The notes: a model not told the origin generated them from the letters alone. A DNA stretch of 64,000 nucleotides from Pseudomonadota bacterium (GCA_021816625.1 JAKAXM010000009.1:16414-80413); one strand, 5' to 3'; positions 50,608-63,126 are shown, counted from the first letter of the stretch. Program-made: numbers and translations.

Positions 50608-50835
50608 ATGATTACGCCACAAGAGATCAAAGACCTCATTGAGGCCGGCTTGCCCGGCGCGCAGGCCCGCGTGAGCGGCGACGGTCATCACTTCGAGGCC
50701 GTTGTGCGGTCCGCGGCCTTTGCCGGCAAGAGCCGGATTCAGCAGCATCAGCTTGTGTATGCGGCCTTGGGCGACCGGATGCGTGAACAGATCCATGCCT
50801 TGTCGCTCAAGACCGAGCTGCCCTCATATACCTAG
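50608..50835 (+). CDS. ibaG: BolA family protein IbaG
   Basis: 'IKDLIEAGLPGAQARVSGDGHHFEAVV...KSRIQQHQLVYAALGDRMREQIHALSLKT'. Confidence 0.93.
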   Translation: MITPQEIKDLIEAGLPGAQARVSGDGHHFEAVVRSAAFAGKSRIQQHQLVYAALGDRMREQIHALSLKTELPSYT

Positions 50836-50870
50836 ACCTCGGCACACACCGTCATTACCGGAGACAGACC

Positions 50871-51185
50871 ATGAGTGTTGAAGATCGTATTCGCGAACAA
50901 GTGACCGGGAACGATATCGTTCTCTATATGAAGGGGACCCCACAGTTCCCGCAGTGCGGTTTTTCGGGAAAGTCCGTTCAGATGCTGAAGGCCTGTGGGG
51001 CGCAATTCAAGGGCATCGACGTGCTGGCCGATCCCGAGATCCGCGACGGCATCAAGCGCTACTCCAACTGGCCGACCATCCCGCAACTTTATATCCGCGG
51101 CGAGTTCGTTGGCGGCTGCGATATCATGACGGAGCTCTATGAGAAGGGTGAATTGCAGAAGCTTGTGGCGGGCGTGAAGAATTGA
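50871..51185 (+). CDS. grxD: Monothiol glutaredoxin Grx4 family
   Basis: 'DIVLYMKGTPQFPQCGFSGKSVQML' (CGFS), 'NWPTIPQLYIRGEFVGGCDIMTELYEKGEL'. Confidence 0.97.
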   Translation: MSVEDRIREQVTGNDIVLYMKGTPQFPQCGFSGKSVQMLKACGAQFKGIDVLADPEIRDGIKRYSNWPTIPQLYIRGEFVGGCDIMTELYEKGELQKLVAGVKN

Positions 51186-52559
<1,374 letters not shown>

Positions 52560-52596
52560 CCACGGTCCATGGCCCTTTAGGGTCGGCGCGTTTACT

Positions 52597-52605
52597 TGAT
52601 ATACT
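52597..52605 (+). promoter_or_regulatory. Putative extended -10 promoter of the his operon
   Basis: 'TGaTATACT' (extended -10), weak -35-like 'TTTAGG' at 52576-52581; lies in the murA-hisG gap. Confidence 0.55.
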
Positions 52606-52611
52606 GGGCCC

Positions 52612-52701
52612 ATGAAGCGATCCTCAGCCTTCCTTTGTGAGCGCGCCCTCCGGGCCCCGCCCCGGCCGCGCATCCGGGGCGGGCGGCCAGCCCCATGGTG
52701 A
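52612..52701 (+). other. Putative 29-codon upstream ORF overlapping the hisG start
   Basis: ATG 52612 to TGA 52699-52701 encodes [29 protein letters not shown]; overlaps hisG ATG 52695. No SD seen. Confidence 0.35.
52656..52683 (+). promoter_or_regulatory. Perfect 10-bp GC hairpin immediately before hisG
   Basis: CCCGCCCCGG (52656-52665) / CCGGGGCGGG (52674-52683), 8-nt loop; no U-run after it. Confidence 0.6.
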
Positions 52702-53333
52702 CCCTGGCCTTATCGAAGGGCCGTATCCTGGAGGAGAGCTTGCCGCTGCTCGCGCGTGCCGGCATCCTGCCGGCCGAAGACCTGGGGCGGACCCGACGAC
52801 TCATCGTGGGTACCAACCGCCCCGATGTCCAACTCGTCGTCATCCGCGCCGCTGATGTGCCGACCTATGTCCGCTATGGGGCCGCCGATCTCGGTATCGC
52901 CGGCAAAGATGTCCTCTGTGAGGATGGCGGAGACGGCCTCTATGAACTCGCAGACCTCGGCATTGCCGCTTGCCGCCTGATGGTGGCTGAGCCTGTCGCG
53001 GCCGCCGGCGGCGCGGGGCGACAGGAGTGGGGTCGGCTGCGGGTGGCAACCAAGTATGTTCGTATCACGGAGCGGCATTTCGCGGCCCAGGGGATCCAGG
53101 CCGACATCATCCATCTTTATGGCTCCATGGAGCTTGCGCCGCTCGTGGGCCTGGCCGACCGTATCGTGGATCTCGTGAGCAGTGGCCAGACGCTCGCGGC
53201 CAATGGTCTGCGTGCCGTGGAACACGTTCTGGACGTGAGCGCGCGGCTCGTTGCCAACCGGGCGGCCATGAAAATGAAATCCGCGGCGCTAAGACCGATA
53301 ATCGCCTCTTTGGCGGGGGAGCGGGGAATATGA
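52695..53333 (+). CDS. hisG: ATP phosphoribosyltransferase (short form)
   Basis: '[22 protein letters not shown]', '[18 protein letters not shown]', '[21 protein letters not shown]'. Confidence 0.98.
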   Translation: MVTLALSKGRILEESLPLLARAGILPAEDLGRTRRLIVGTNRPDVQLVVIRAADVPTYVRYGAADLGIAGKDVLCEDGGDGLYELADLGIAACRLMVAEPVAAAGGAGRQEWGRLRVATKYVRITERHFAAQGIQADIIHLYGSMELAPLVGLADRIVDLVSSGQTLAANGLRAVEHVLDVSARLVANRAAMKMKSAALRPIIASLAGERGI

Positions 53334-54628
53334 GCGCCATAGCGCAATTGACGACTGCAGATCCGGGGTTTCGCGCGGCGTTTCGGGCCCTGCTCGAGCG
53401 TAGCGAGTCCGATTCGGACAAGGCCTCGGCGGTGGCCCGCGAGATCGTGGCCGATGTACGCGCCCGGGGCGATGCCGCATTGCTGGCGTGGACCGCGCGT
53501 CTCGATCACCGCCAGGTCGCGCAGGTCGCGGACCTCGAGGTCTCGGCCGCGCGCTGCCAAGCCGCCTTTGCGGGCCTCGCCCGCGATCAGCAGGAGGCCT
53601 TGGTGGAGGCCGCGCAGCGCATCCGCGTGTTCCATGAACATCAGGTCCTTGCCCCCCATATGCAGGAGGATGCCTGGGGCTCGCGGTTCGGACAGAAGGT
53701 GACGGCGCTCGACCGCGTCGGCCTCTATGTGCCGGGCGGCAAGGCCGCATACCCTTCCTCGGTCCTTATGAATGCCATACCGGCCCGCCTCGCCGGGGTG
53801 GGGGAGCTCATCATGATGGCGCCCGCCCCCGCCCAACCATCGCCGCTCGTGTTGGGGGCTGCGCATGTAGCGGGCGTCGATCGGGTATTTCTCGCCGGGG
53901 GCGCGCAGGCGGTTGCCGCGCTCGCCTACGGTACCGCGACCGTGCCCCGCGTGGACAAGATCGTGGGGCCCGGCAATGCCTACGTCGCGGCGGCCAAGCG
54001 CCTTGTCTATGGGCAGGTGGCGATCGACATGATTGCCGGTCCCTCGGAGGTCGCAATCATCTGCGACGGCCGTACCGACCCCATCTGGATCGCCTATGAC
54101 CTTTTTGCTCAGGCCGAGCACGATGAAGGCGCCCAGGCGCTGCTTTTTACCACAGACCCGGACTATGCGGCCGCGGTAGCCGTGGAGATAGACCGCCTGT
54201 TGCCCACCATGGAGCGGCGCAGCATCATCGCCGCCGCCTTGGCAGACCACGGAGCGCTGATTACGGTACGCTCCCTCGACGAGGCCTTGGATCTCGTGAA
54301 CGAGGTCGCGCCCGAACATCTGGAATTGTCCTTCGATGGCGCCGAGGCGGTTCTCGACCGTGTGCGCCATGCCGGCGCCATTTTTGTCGGCCGACACACC
54401 GCCGAGTCTCTCGGCGATTACTGTGCCGGGCCCAACCACGTTCTGCCAACGTCCGGGACGGCCCGGTTTAGTTCGCCCCTTGGCGTCTATGATTTTCAGA
54501 AGCGCACGAGTATCGTTTTTTGCACCCCGGAAGGCGCGGCGGCATTGGGCAAGACGGCCTCGGTGCTCGCGCGGGGCGAGGGGTTGACTGCGCACGCGCG
54601 GTCTGCGGAGTGTCGCATGAATGGTTGA
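53330..54628 (+). CDS. hisD: Histidinol dehydrogenase
   Basis: '[26 protein letters not shown]', '[37 protein letters not shown]', '[23 protein letters not shown]'; ATG at 53330. Confidence 0.98.
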   Translation: MSAIAQLTTADPGFRAAFRALLERSESDSDKASAVAREIVADVRARGDAALLAWTARLDHRQVAQVADLEVSAARCQAAFAGLARDQQEALVEAAQRIRVFHEHQVLAPHMQEDAWGSRFGQKVTALDRVGLYVPGGKAAYPSSVLMNAIPARLAGVGELIMMAPAPAQPSPLVLGAAHVAGVDRVFLAGGAQAVAALAYGTATVPRVDKIVGPGNAYVAAAKRLVYGQVAIDMIAGPSEVAIICDGRTDPIWIAYDLFAQAEHDEGAQALLFTTDPDYAAAVAVEIDRLLPTMERRSIIAAALADHGALITVRSLDEALDLVNEVAPEHLELSFDGAEAVLDRVRHAGAIFVGRHTAESLGDYCAGPNHVLPTSGTARFSSPLGVYDFQKRTSIVFCTPEGAAALGKTASVLARGEGLTAHARSAECRMNG

Positions 54629-55688
54629 TGTCGCCCGGTTCATCTCCGAGCGGGTCCGTACGCGCCCCGCCTATCATGTGCCGTCGGCGGCGCCTGCGAT
54701 CAAGCTCGACGCCATGGAAAGTCCCTATGCGTTGCCCATGGAGGTGCGCGACCGTTGGCTCCATGCGCTGCGCGATGTGGCCTTGCACCGCTACCCAGCC
54801 CCCGAGCACTACGAACACCTGAAGACGCGGCTCGCGCGCGACGCTGGTCTCGGGCCGGGGCTCGGGGTCGTGTTGGGCAATGGGTCGGATGAGATATTAC
54901 AGAACATCATACTGGCGACCGCAGCGGATGTGACCGTCATCATCCCTGCGCCGACCTTCGTCATGTACGAGCAGATCGCAGCTATCCTCGGACGGCGCGT
55001 GGTCCCGGTTCCGCTCACCGCGGATTTCCAGCTCGATCTGCCGGCGTTACGTGCAGCGCTTGCTCGCCACAGTCCGGCGCTTTTGTTCCTGGCCTACCCC
55101 AACAACCCGACGGGGGCGATATATCCGCGAGATGATGTACAGGCGCTGCTTGCGGCTGAGGATGCGATCGTTGTCGTCGATGAGGCCTATCATCCGTTTG
55201 CGCAGCAGAGCTTTCTGCCGGCGCTCGCTGAGCACGGGCGCTTATGGGTTGTGCGCACCCTGTCAAAGCAGGGTCTCGCGGGTCTACGATTTGGCTGGAT
55301 GGCCGCCGATGCGGCGTGGACGAACGAGATCGAGAAGGTTCGGCTCCCTTATAACGTGAACAGTCTGACGATCGCGAGCGTGGAGTTCGCCCTCGATTAC
55401 GCCGATGTCTTCGCGGCGCAGGCCGAACGGATTCGCGCGGAACGCGCGCGGCTTGCCCAGGCCTTGGCCCCGCTCGTGACGGTCTGGCCGAGTGAGGCGA
55501 ACTTCTTGTTGTTTCGCCCGCCGGTCCCGGCCGACGCCGGGCGCATCCACGCCGAACTTCGCTCTCGCGGTATACTAATCAAGAACCTCGCTGCGAGCGG
55601 CGGCGCCTTGGCGGGCTGTCTGCGGGTCACCGTCGGGACGCCCGCGGAAAACGAGGCCTTTCTTGCCGCGCTGGCCCGGGCCTTGTAG
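54621..55688 (+). CDS. hisC: Histidinol-phosphate aminotransferase
   Basis: '[15 protein letters not shown]', '[19 protein letters not shown]', '[18 protein letters not shown]' (PLP lysine region). Confidence 0.97.
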   Translation: MVDVARFISERVRTRPAYHVPSAAPAIKLDAMESPYALPMEVRDRWLHALRDVALHRYPAPEHYEHLKTRLARDAGLGPGLGVVLGNGSDEILQNIILATAADVTVIIPAPTFVMYEQIAAILGRRVVPVPLTADFQLDLPALRAALARHSPALLFLAYPNNPTGAIYPRDDVQALLAAEDAIVVVDEAYHPFAQQSFLPALAEHGRLWVVRTLSKQGLAGLRFGWMAADAAWTNEIEKVRLPYNVNSLTIASVEFALDYADVFAAQAERIRAERARLAQALAPLVTVWPSEANFLLFRPPVPADAGRIHAELRSRGILIKNLAASGGALAGCLRVTVGTPAENEAFLAALARAL

Positions 55689-55717
55689 GCTTGCGCTAGG
55701 CCGGTATCATTAAAGGA

Positions 55718-56311
55718 GTGGGCGTGCGCACCGCGAATGTCGTCAGGAAGACCTTGGAGACCGAGGTCAGCGTGGCCCTTGCCATTGACGGGGAGGGTCG
55801 GTCCCGCCTGAAAACCGGACTACCCTTTTTCGAACACATGTTGGATCAGGTGGCCCGTCACGGACTCCTTGATCTGACGGTCGAGGCGACCGGCGATCTG
55901 GCGGTGGACGCCCACCACACCGTCGAGGACGTCGGGATCACGATCGGCCAAGCCTTGTTTAAGGCCATGGGCGACAAGACGGGGCTTATCCGCTACGGTC
56001 ATGCCTATGTACCGTTGGATGAGGCCCTGAGCCGGGTCGTCGTCGACCTGTCCGGGCGCCCCGGCCTTTTTTATCGCGTGACCTTCCCGCGGGCGCGGGT
56101 CAACGACTTTGATGTAGACCTCATAGAGGAATTCCTGCGGGGCTTTGTCAACCACGCCCAGGTAACGGTCCATGTCGATGGCCTGGCCGGGCACAATGCT
56201 CACCACATCGCCGAGACCCTGTTTAAGGGCCTGGGGCGGGCCTTGCGTATGGCCTTGAGCGTAGACCCCCGCGCCCATGGCCAAGTCCCGTCAACCAAAG
56301 GAAGCCTCTAG
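55718..56311 (+). CDS. hisB: Imidazoleglycerol-phosphate dehydratase
   Basis: '[42 protein letters not shown]', '[23 protein letters not shown]'. Confidence 0.98.
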   Translation: MGVRTANVVRKTLETEVSVALAIDGEGRSRLKTGLPFFEHMLDQVARHGLLDLTVEATGDLAVDAHHTVEDVGITIGQALFKAMGDKTGLIRYGHAYVPLDEALSRVVVDLSGRPGLFYRVTFPRARVNDFDVDLIEEFLRGFVNHAQVTVHVDGLAGHNAHHIAETLFKGLGRALRMALSVDPRAHGQVPSTKGSL

Positions 56312-56316
56312 GCCCC

Positions 56317-56961
56317 ATGACGACGGTTGCGGTCCTTGATTATGGTATGGGGAACCTGCGTTCGGTGGCCAAGGCGCTGGAGCACGTGGCACCCCATGCG
56401 CGCGTGGTACTGGCGCGCGATGCCCGCACCGTGGCGGCGGCCGATCGCGTGGTCTTCCCAGGGCAAGGGGCGATCAAAGGCTGCGTTCAGGCACTGGCGG
56501 CCGGCGATCTGCGCGAGGCGGTGGTAAAGGCCGCTCGCAACCAGCCGTTTCTGGGTATTTGTCTCGGTTTACAGGCCCTTTATGACCGTAGCGAGGAGGG
56601 CGGAGGGGTCCCAGGTCTCGCCCTGTTGGCGGGCATGGTGCGGCGTTTTCCGACGGCCGCGGGCCTGATGCCCACCCGCCTCAAGGTCCCCCATATGGGT
56701 TGGAACCGCGTGCATCAGCGCCGCCGCCACCCCCTGTGGGCCGGCATACCCGACGCCACCCGCTTTTACTTCGTCCACAGCTATTACGCCGATACCGCAG
56801 ATGCCGCCGAGACGGTTGGTGTGACCGAGTATGGCGCTGGCTTTACATCGGCGGCGGCCTATGGAAACATCTTTGCCGTGCAGTTTCATCCGGAGAAAAG
56901 CCAGCGAGCGGGCTTGCAGCTGCTGCAGAATTTCATGGTGTGGGACGGGCGGGCCGACTGA
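56317..56961 (+). CDS. hisH: Imidazole glycerol phosphate synthase subunit HisH
   Basis: '[21 protein letters not shown]', '[11 protein letters not shown]', '[21 protein letters not shown]'. Confidence 0.98.
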   Translation: MTTVAVLDYGMGNLRSVAKALEHVAPHARVVLARDARTVAAADRVVFPGQGAIKGCVQALAAGDLREAVVKAARNQPFLGICLGLQALYDRSEEGGGVPGLALLAGMVRRFPTAAGLMPTRLKVPHMGWNRVHQRRRHPLWAGIPDATRFYFVHSYYADTADAAETVGVTEYGAGFTSAAAYGNIFAVQFHPEKSQRAGLQLLQNFMVWDGRAD

Positions 56962-57719
56962 TGCTTATCATTCCAGCAATTGATCTGAAGGATGGCCGGT
57001 GCGTGCGTTTGCGCCAAGGCCTTATGGATGCCGAGACGGTTTTTTCCGACGATCCGGTGCAGGTCGCGGCCCGTTGGGTCGAGGAAGGGGCCAAGCGCAT
57101 CCATATCGTTGATTTGAACGGCGCTTTTGCAGGCGAGCCGGTCAATGCCCGCGTCATCCACGAGATCGCGAGACAGCACCCGGATATCATCATTCAAGTG
57201 GGTGGCGGTATCCGCACGGAAGAGACCATACAAACCTACCTGGATGCCGGTGTCCATTATGTGATACTCGGGACCAAGGCCGTCAACATGCCGCATTTCG
57301 TGGGCGACATGTGCGCGGAGTTCCCCGGCCACATCCTCGTCGGCCTCGACGCGAAGGAAGGCAAGGTCGCCACCGAAGGCTGGTCGAAGCTCTCGGGCCA
57401 TGATGTCGTGGATCTTGCCCATCGTTATCAGGATGACGGGGTCGAGGCGATCATCTATACCGACATCGGCCGCGACGGGATGATGCACGGGGTCAATATC
57501 GAAGATACCCGCCGCCTTGCGGCGGCCATTTCCATTCCGGTCATCGCCTCAGGCGGTATCGCCAATCTCGAGGATATCCGCGCCTTGTGCGCGGTGGCCG
57601 ATGTCGGCGTGCAGGGTGCTATTACGGGCCGCGCGCTGTACGAGGGCAAACTCACTTTGCGGGAGGCCCAACGCCTGGCCGACGAGCTTGATCGCTCCGG
57701 CAGCGGCGCCGCCGTCTAA
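56961..57719 (+). CDS. hisA: Phosphoribosylformimino-5-aminoimidazole carboxamide ribotide isomerase
   Basis: '[20 protein letters not shown]', '[16 protein letters not shown]', '[31 protein letters not shown]'. Confidence 0.98.
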   Translation: MLIIPAIDLKDGRCVRLRQGLMDAETVFSDDPVQVAARWVEEGAKRIHIVDLNGAFAGEPVNARVIHEIARQHPDIIIQVGGGIRTEETIQTYLDAGVHYVILGTKAVNMPHFVGDMCAEFPGHILVGLDAKEGKVATEGWSKLSGHDVVDLAHRYQDDGVEAIIYTDIGRDGMMHGVNIEDTRRLAAAISIPVIASGGIANLEDIRALCAVADVGVQGAITGRALYEGKLTLREAQRLADELDRSGSGAAV

Positions 57720-58474
57720 TGCTCGCCAAGCGGGTGATACCCTGTCTTGATGTCGACTGTGGTCGCGTCGTCAAGGGTGTGCGTTTTCAGGATATACGAG
57801 ACGCCGGCGATCCGGTTGCGGCGGCCCGTCACTATGGCGACAGCGGGGCCGACGAGCTGACCTTGCTCGATATCAGCGCAAGCCACGAGGGGCGTGAGAC
57901 CATGGTGTCCGTGGTCGAAGCCATTGCCGGGCAGGTCTTCATTCCGCTTACGGTAGGTGGCGGTGTACGCACGGTGGCGGATGTGCGCATGCTGCTGAAT
58001 GCAGGCGCCGATAAGGTGGGCATCAACTCGGCCGCCGTCCAACGCCCGGACCTGATCAAAGAGGTGGCTGATCACTTTGGCGCGCAATGCCTCGTCGTCG
58101 CGATCGACGCCAAGGCGGTGGGTGATCATTGGGAGGTCTTTACCCATGGCGGCCGGCGGGCCACGGGACTCGATGCGGTCGCATGGGCTGAGCGTATGGC
58201 GGAGTTCGGGGCAGGCGAGATCTTGCTGACGAGCATGGACCGCGACGGAACGCGCGACGGTTTCGACATCCCTTTGACGCGTGCGGTCGCCAACGCCGTC
58301 CCGGTGCCGGTCATCGCCTCGGGCGGCGTTGGCACCCTCGATCATCTGGCCCAGGGCATACTCGCTGGCGGGGCCGACGCGGTCCTGGCCGCGAGCATCT
58401 TCCATTTCGGAGAGTTTTCGGTGGCTCAGGCGAAGGACTACATGGCTTTGCAAGGCATCGAGGTGCGTCTATGA
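57719..58474 (+). CDS. hisF: Imidazole glycerol phosphate synthase subunit HisF
   Basis: '[32 protein letters not shown]', '[31 protein letters not shown]'. Confidence 0.98.
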   Translation: MLAKRVIPCLDVDCGRVVKGVRFQDIRDAGDPVAAARHYGDSGADELTLLDISASHEGRETMVSVVEAIAGQVFIPLTVGGGVRTVADVRMLLNAGADKVGINSAAVQRPDLIKEVADHFGAQCLVVAIDAKAVGDHWEVFTHGGRRATGLDAVAWAERMAEFGAGEILLTSMDRDGTRDGFDIPLTRAVANAVPVPVIASGGVGTLDHLAQGILAGGADAVLAASIFHFGEFSVAQAKDYMALQGIEVRL

Positions 58475-58875
58475 CCGAGGCCGCGTGGCTTGCGCAGGTG
58501 CAATGGTCGGATGACGGCCTCGTGCCCGCCATCGCCCAGGACGCCCGGACCGGCCGGGTTCTGATGCTTGCCTGGATGAATGCCGAGTCTCTGGCCTTGA
58601 GCCTTGCCGAGGGCCGGGCGATCTATTGGTCGCGGTCCCGCGGGCGGCTGTGGCGTAAAGGGGAAGAATCTGGGCATGTCCAGCGTCTCAAGGAGATACG
58701 GCTCGATTGTGACGGGGACGCCTTGCTGCTCCTAGTCGAGCAGGTCGGCGGTATTGCCTGTCATACCGGCCGCGAGAGCTGCTTTTTCGCGCCTCTGCAA
58801 GATGGCCGGTTCACGCCGCTTGATCCGGTGTTAAAGGCCGCTCAGGAAATCTATGGGCGCCAGGGGGGCGCGTGA
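58471..58875 (+). CDS. hisI: Phosphoribosyl-AMP cyclohydrolase
   Basis: '[77 protein letters not shown]'. Confidence 0.98.
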   Translation: MTEAAWLAQVQWSDDGLVPAIAQDARTGRVLMLAWMNAESLALSLAEGRAIYWSRSRGRLWRKGEESGHVQRLKEIRLDCDGDALLLLVEQVGGIACHTGRESCFFAPLQDGRFTPLDPVLKAAQEIYGRQGGA

Positions 58876-58892
58876 CGCCCATAGGGAGTAGA

Positions 58893-59216
58893 ATGACCGA
58901 TGATGTGCTGGCCGAGCTTTACGCAACGCTGAAGGCGCGGGCCACGGCCGACCCTAAGACGTCGTATGTGGCGTCGCTCTATGGGAAGGGTCTGGACGCC
59001 ATCCTGAAGAAGGTCGGTGAAGAGGCGGTCGAGACTGTGATCGCGGCCAAGGGCGGCGACCGGCAACAGATCGTCCATGAGACCGCCGACCTCTGGTTCC
59101 ACTGTCTCGTGATGCTCGCGTTTCTCGGTCTCGGCCCGCAGGATATCGTAGCTGAGCTGGCGGGCCGCATGGGCCGCTCGGGTATCGCCGAAAAGGCCAG
59201 CCGACACGAGGATTAG
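58893..59216 (+). CDS. hisE: Phosphoribosyl-ATP pyrophosphatase
   Basis: '[55 protein letters not shown]'; ATG 58893 with SD 'agggag'. Confidence 0.96.
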   Translation: MTDDVLAELYATLKARATADPKTSYVASLYGKGLDAILKKVGEEAVETVIAAKGGDRQQIVHETADLWFHCLVMLAFLGLGPQDIVAELAGRMGRSGIAEKASRHED

Positions 59217-59219
59217 GTC

Positions 59220-59555
59220 ATGTCGCAATGCATCTTCTGCCAGATTGTCGCAAACGAGGTACCGGTCCCGCGGCTCTATGAGGACGAGTATCTCATCGTC
59301 ATTCCCGATAAGTACCCGAAGGCCCCGGTACACATGCTCGTGATACCGAGGGAACATATCCCCAGCCTGAACGATCTGGGCCCCGCTCACGGGGCGCTGA
59401 TGGCGCATGCGCTGGCCTTGTTGCCGGATATCGCGCGCCGTGGCGGGCTCGATACCGGTTTTCGCACCGTCATCAATACCGGGCCCGGTGGCGGCCAGGA
59501 AATCCCCCATCTGCATATCCACGTGCTGGGCGGGGGGCGTTTACCCGGCTTTTAG
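59220..59555 (+). CDS. HIT-family (histidine triad) protein
   Basis: 'CIFCQIVANEVPVPRLYEDEYLIVIPDKYPKAPVHMLVIPREH', 'EIPHLHIHVLGGGRL'. Confidence 0.96.
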   Translation: MSQCIFCQIVANEVPVPRLYEDEYLIVIPDKYPKAPVHMLVIPREHIPSLNDLGPAHGALMAHALALLPDIARRGGLDTGFRTVINTGPGGGQEIPHLHIHVLGGGRLPGF

Positions 59556-59564
59556 GAGGCGGAA

Positions 59565-59840
59565 ATGGATCTCTTCAGTATTTGGCATCTCCTGGTCATT
59601 CTCTTGATCGTGGTCGTGTTATTTGGGACGAGCAAGGTGCGCAATATCGGCAATGATCTCGGGGGGGCCATCAAAAGCTTTCGCAGCGCGATGAAAGAGG
59701 AATCGGGGACCGGCGCTGACGGGAAGTCCGACACCGAGGGCGACACCCATCCACCGGAAGGCCGCGTCATCGAGGGCCGGGCGCGTCCCGAGGGCGCCGC
59801 CCGGGCCACCAAAGGCGCGACGCGGTCGCGTAAAGGCTAA
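59565..59840 (+). CDS. tatA: Sec-independent translocase TatA
   Basis: '[40 protein letters not shown]'. Confidence 0.95.
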   Translation: MDLFSIWHLLVILLIVVVLFGTSKVRNIGNDLGGAIKSFRSAMKEESGTGADGKSDTEGDTHPPEGRVIEGRARPEGAARATKGATRSRKG

Positions 59841-59851
59841 GCCGCGACCCG

Positions 59852-60304
59852 ATGTTCGATTTTAGTTTCTCCGAACTCCTGATCATCGGCGTGGTTGCCG
59901 TCATCGTCCTAGACCCCCGGCATCTGCCGGATTTGGCCCGCCAGGCCGGGCGCTGGGTCGGACGGGCCCGGCGCTTCATGGCCAAGATGAAGGAGGATCT
60001 GGATCAACAGGTAGGGACGGAGCACTTGGCGCCGCTGCGGGAATTGAATCAGGAATGGCAGCGCACCCGGGCCTTGCTGCAAGATGCGGTGGAGCCCGCC
60101 GAGTGGCAGGAGGCTGTGGGCGACGAGAGTCCAGACACGAGGCCGCCGACGCTCGCGTCCTCAGCCAGCATCCCGCGGCGTCAGGACGCTGGCGTGACGC
60201 CGCGTCCCAGGCGCCGGCGCCGGCGTCCGCGCAAGCCGGCATCAGGGTCGGCAGTTAAGGGCGGCAGACCCGTAGGGAAGGCCGGTGGCCGCGACGGTGC
60301 CTGA
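59852..60304 (+). CDS. tatB: Sec-independent translocase TatB
   Basis: 'MFDFSFSELLIIGVVAVIVLDPRHLPDLARQAGRWVGRARRFMAKMKEDL'; tatA-tatB-tatC order. Confidence 0.93.
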   Translation: MFDFSFSELLIIGVVAVIVLDPRHLPDLARQAGRWVGRARRFMAKMKEDLDQQVGTEHLAPLRELNQEWQRTRALLQDAVEPAEWQEAVGDESPDTRPPTLASSASIPRRQDAGVTPRPRRRRRRPRKPASGSAVKGGRPVGKAGGRDGA

Positions 60305-61127
60305 GGCCGCTGAAGCGACCTTTATCGAACATCTGCTGGAACTGCGCGCCCGCCTCCTGCGGTCCGTCGTCGCGGTCTTGGTCCTGTTTGTCGGTCTCTT
60401 TCCGTTCGATGATCGCCTCTACCGCCTGCTCGCCCGGCCGCTTACGGAAGTACTGCCCAAAAACGGGGCGATGATCGCAACCAACCTCCCGGCCACCTTC
60501 GTGGCCCCGATGAAGCTCACCTTTGCCACCGCCGGCGCGATCGCTATCCCCTACATCCTTTATCAGTTGTGGGCCTTCGTTGCCCCCGGGCTCTATCAGC
60601 GCGAGCGGCGTCTCGTAACGCCCTTACTTATTTCGAGCACGGTCCTTTTCTATCTGGGCATGGCGTTTGCCTATTTCTTCATTTTCCCACTCGCGTTTGG
60701 GTTTTTCGCGCACGCCGCGCCCGCCGGTGTGCGGGTCATGACGGATATCAATCACTACTTGAGTTTCGTGCTGACGCTGTTTTTTGCGTTCGGGCTCGCC
60801 TTTGAAGTCCCGGTCGCCATCGTGCTGCTGGTGCTCATGGGGATTTTGAAACCCGAGACGCTATCGGCCAAGCGCCGCTATGTAATCCTCGGGGCCTTCA
60901 TAGTGGCGGCCATTATCACACCGCCGGATGCCTTCTCGCAGACCATGCTCGCGCTTGCCATGTGGGCACTTTTTGAGCTCGGCCTGCTCGTCGCCTACCG
61001 CGTGCGGCCCCGCCCCGTAGCGGCGGATGCCACCGCCATGATTGCGCCCCGCGACGACCAGCCGCCGCCCGTATCCCCCGCCCCGCGGCGCCGTCGGCGG
61101 CGGCGGACGAGGCCACCGCGTCCCTGA
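60285..61127 (+). CDS. tatC: Sec-independent translocase TatC
   Basis: 'FIEHLLELRARLLRSVVAVLVLFVGLFPFDDRLYRLLARPL', 'QLWAFVAPGLYQRERR', 'FGLAFEVPVAIVLL'. Confidence 0.97.
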   Translation: MAATVPEAAEATFIEHLLELRARLLRSVVAVLVLFVGLFPFDDRLYRLLARPLTEVLPKNGAMIATNLPATFVAPMKLTFATAGAIAIPYILYQLWAFVAPGLYQRERRLVTPLLISSTVLFYLGMAFAYFFIFPLAFGFFAHAAPAGVRVMTDINHYLSFVLTLFFAFGLAFEVPVAIVLLVLMGILKPETLSAKRRYVILGAFIVAAIITPPDAFSQTMLALAMWALFELGLLVAYRVRPRPVAADATAMIAPRDDQPPPVSPAPRRRRRRRTRPPRP

Positions 61128-61141
61128 CCTGACGCTCGGTC

Positions 61142-62317
61142 CTAAGGAGCGCCCGGCAGGCCGGCCAGGAAGCTATTGCCGGCCGGGCGCGTCGCGACCG
61201 TCATCGCAACCGTGCGTTTAGCCCCGTGCCGCAAGAGGCTTATCGTGATCCGCGTGCCAGGCTTGGTGTCGGCGATTGTGAACAGGGCGCGACTGGCCGA
61301 GCGGAGCGGGGCCCCGTTGATGGCATAAAGGATATCGCCGGCCTGGAGCCCGGCCTTCGCGGCGGGGCTATTTCGGTAGACCGCAGCCACCAGTACGCCT
61401 CGGGTCGTTTTGGGGATCTTCAGGGCCCGCGCGAGGGCCGGTGTGAGGGTCTGTCCGGCAACGCCAATCCAACCTTCGATCACATGTCCGTAGCGTATGA
61501 TCTGACGAAATACGTGGCGGGCGAGGTTTACGGGGATTGCGAATCCGATGCCCTGGAAGCCGCCGCTATGGGTATAGATCGCGCTGTCGATGCCGATCAA
61601 GGCGCCCTGCGTATTGATGAGGGCGCCGCCCGAGTTACCGGGGTTGATGGCCGCGTCGGTCTGGATGAAATTTTCGATTGGGCTTAGACCGAGCTCGTCG
61701 CGGCCCGTGGCGCTCACGATGCCCATGGTCACCGTTTGCCCGATACCGAAGGGATCGCCGATGGCCAGCACCACGTCGCCGACCTGCACCTGCGAGGCGT
61801 GCCCGAGCGTGATGGCCGTCAGGTGGGGAAGCTTGATCTTCAGGACCGCGAGGTCGGTGGCCGGATCCACGCCCACCACCCGCGCCTTGGCGGTGCGTCC
61901 ATCCTTGAGCGACACGCGAATCGCGTCGGCGCCGCGAATGACATGGTAATTGGTTAGGATGAAGCCGGACTTGCTGATGATGACCCCGGAACCGAGGCTG
62001 GTCTCCAGGCGCTTTTCCGGGCCCGACGGACTCTGCCCTGGAAATGGTTCGAAGAAGGGTGTGCCGGCGGACGACGGGGGGTGGGTTACGACCACCTTGG
62101 CCGTGTTAATATTGACCACAGCATTGGCCGCCCGTTTGACCGCGTAAGCATAGGAGACCGGACCCTGCAGTCGGGGCCCTGGGGCGCGGGCCTCTTGAAT
62201 CACCACCTGGGGGCGCCGGGCGATGAGTTGGGGCCAAAACAGCACGACCACGAAGGCGAGGGCAAGCCCACCCATGATGATGCGGGCAATGGTTGCGAGG
62301 CGCTGCGAGAAGGGCAT
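61142..62317 (-). CDS. DegS/AlgW-like membrane-anchored serine protease with one PDZ domain
   Basis: N-terminal TM, triad segments 'ILTNYHVIRGA', 'DPATDLAVLKI', 'DAAINPGNSGGALINTQG', one PDZ 'RGVLVAAVYRNSPAAKAGLQAGDILYAING'. Confidence 0.93.
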   Translation of the reverse strand: MPFSQRLATIARIIMGGLALAFVVVLFWPQLIARRPQVVIQEARAPGPRLQGPVSYAYAVKRAANAVVNINTAKVVVTHPPSSAGTPFFEPFPGQSPSGPEKRLETSLGSGVIISKSGFILTNYHVIRGADAIRVSLKDGRTAKARVVGVDPATDLAVLKIKLPHLTAITLGHASQVQVGDVVLAIGDPFGIGQTVTMGIVSATGRDELGLSPIENFIQTDAAINPGNSGGALINTQGALIGIDSAIYTHSGGFQGIGFAIPVNLARHVFRQIIRYGHVIEGWIGVAGQTLTPALARALKIPKTTRGVLVAAVYRNSPAAKAGLQAGDILYAINGAPLRSASRALFTIADTKPGTRITISLLRHGAKRTVAMTVATRPAGNSFLAGLPGAP

Positions 62318-62499
62318 GACGGACTCCTGGCCGGGTCGCCCTAGGCGGGCTTGTCATTGTGGAGTAGAATTATAAGGTTCAAGCGCCCCATAAGTTAAGC
62401 GCGCTTTCACGGGCACGCGCAAGGCCCGTCTTCGGGATTACACTCATTGGGGATGTCCGTGGCCGTAAACCCGACGCTGGTCGGGGCATGGAGAGAAAC

Positions 62500-63126
62500 A
62501 TGGCTATTCCCGCCGTCCGTAAGCCCATTATGACCCTCTATTCGGGGACGACGTGCCCGTTTAGCCATAAGGCCCGTATCGTGCTTCTGGAGAAGGACGT
62601 CGAGTGTCAGGTCATCCACATCGACCTTAAAAAGAAGCCGCGGGAGCTCGCTGAACTCAATCCCTACAACCAGGTCCCGACCATGGTGGATCGCGACCTC
62701 GTTTTATATGAATCTCATATCATCATCGAGTATCTAGACGAGCGCCTGCCTCATCCCCCCTTGATGCCGGTAGATCCGGTAAGTCGGGGCCGCACACGCC
62801 TCATGCTCTGGCGATTCAATCGCGATTGGTATGACCTGCTGCCGGACCTCGAGGGTGAAGACAAGCGGGTGGCGCAGCGCGCGCGAACCATTATCCGCGA
62901 TGGTCTTACGGTCATCTCCCCTATTTTCAAGGATCAGGCGTACTTGCTGGGCGAGGAGTTCACGCTCGCCGATTGCGCCCTGGCGCCTTTGCTGTGGCGT
63001 TTGCCCTACTACGACATCGAATTGCCGCGCCAGGCCAAACCCATACTCGACTATGCGGACCGGTTATTTGCCCGCAAGCCTTTTCGTTTGAGCCTGACCG
63101 ACGCCGAAAGGGACATGCGCCGCTGA
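62500..63126 (+). CDS. sspA: Stringent starvation protein A
   Basis: GST fold 'MTLYSGTTCPFSHKARIVLLEKDVECQVIHIDLKKKPRELAELNPYNQVPTMVDRDLVLYESHIIIEYLDERLPHPPLMPVDPVSR'; ATG 62500 with SD 'ggagag'. Confidence 0.97.
   Translation: MAIPAVRKPIMTLYSGTTCPFSHKARIVLLEKDVECQVIHIDLKKKPRELAELNPYNQVPTMVDRDLVLYESHIIIEYLDERLPHPPLMPVDPVSRGRTRLMLWRFNRDWYDLLPDLEGEDKRVAQRARTIIRDGLTVISPIFKDQAYLLGEEFTLADCALAPLLWRLPYYDIELPRQAKPILDYADRLFARKPFRLSLTDAERDMRR

Noticed and set aside
45833-50835. Second ABC exporter behind mlaFEDCB as a novel linkage
   Set aside because: mla - YadGH-like - ibaG - murA order is a familiar gammaproteobacterial arrangement.
53117-54643. 508-aa minus-strand ORF antisense to hisD/hisG
   Set aside because: hisD motifs are clear on the plus strand; the antisense frame is explained by GC-biased codon usage.
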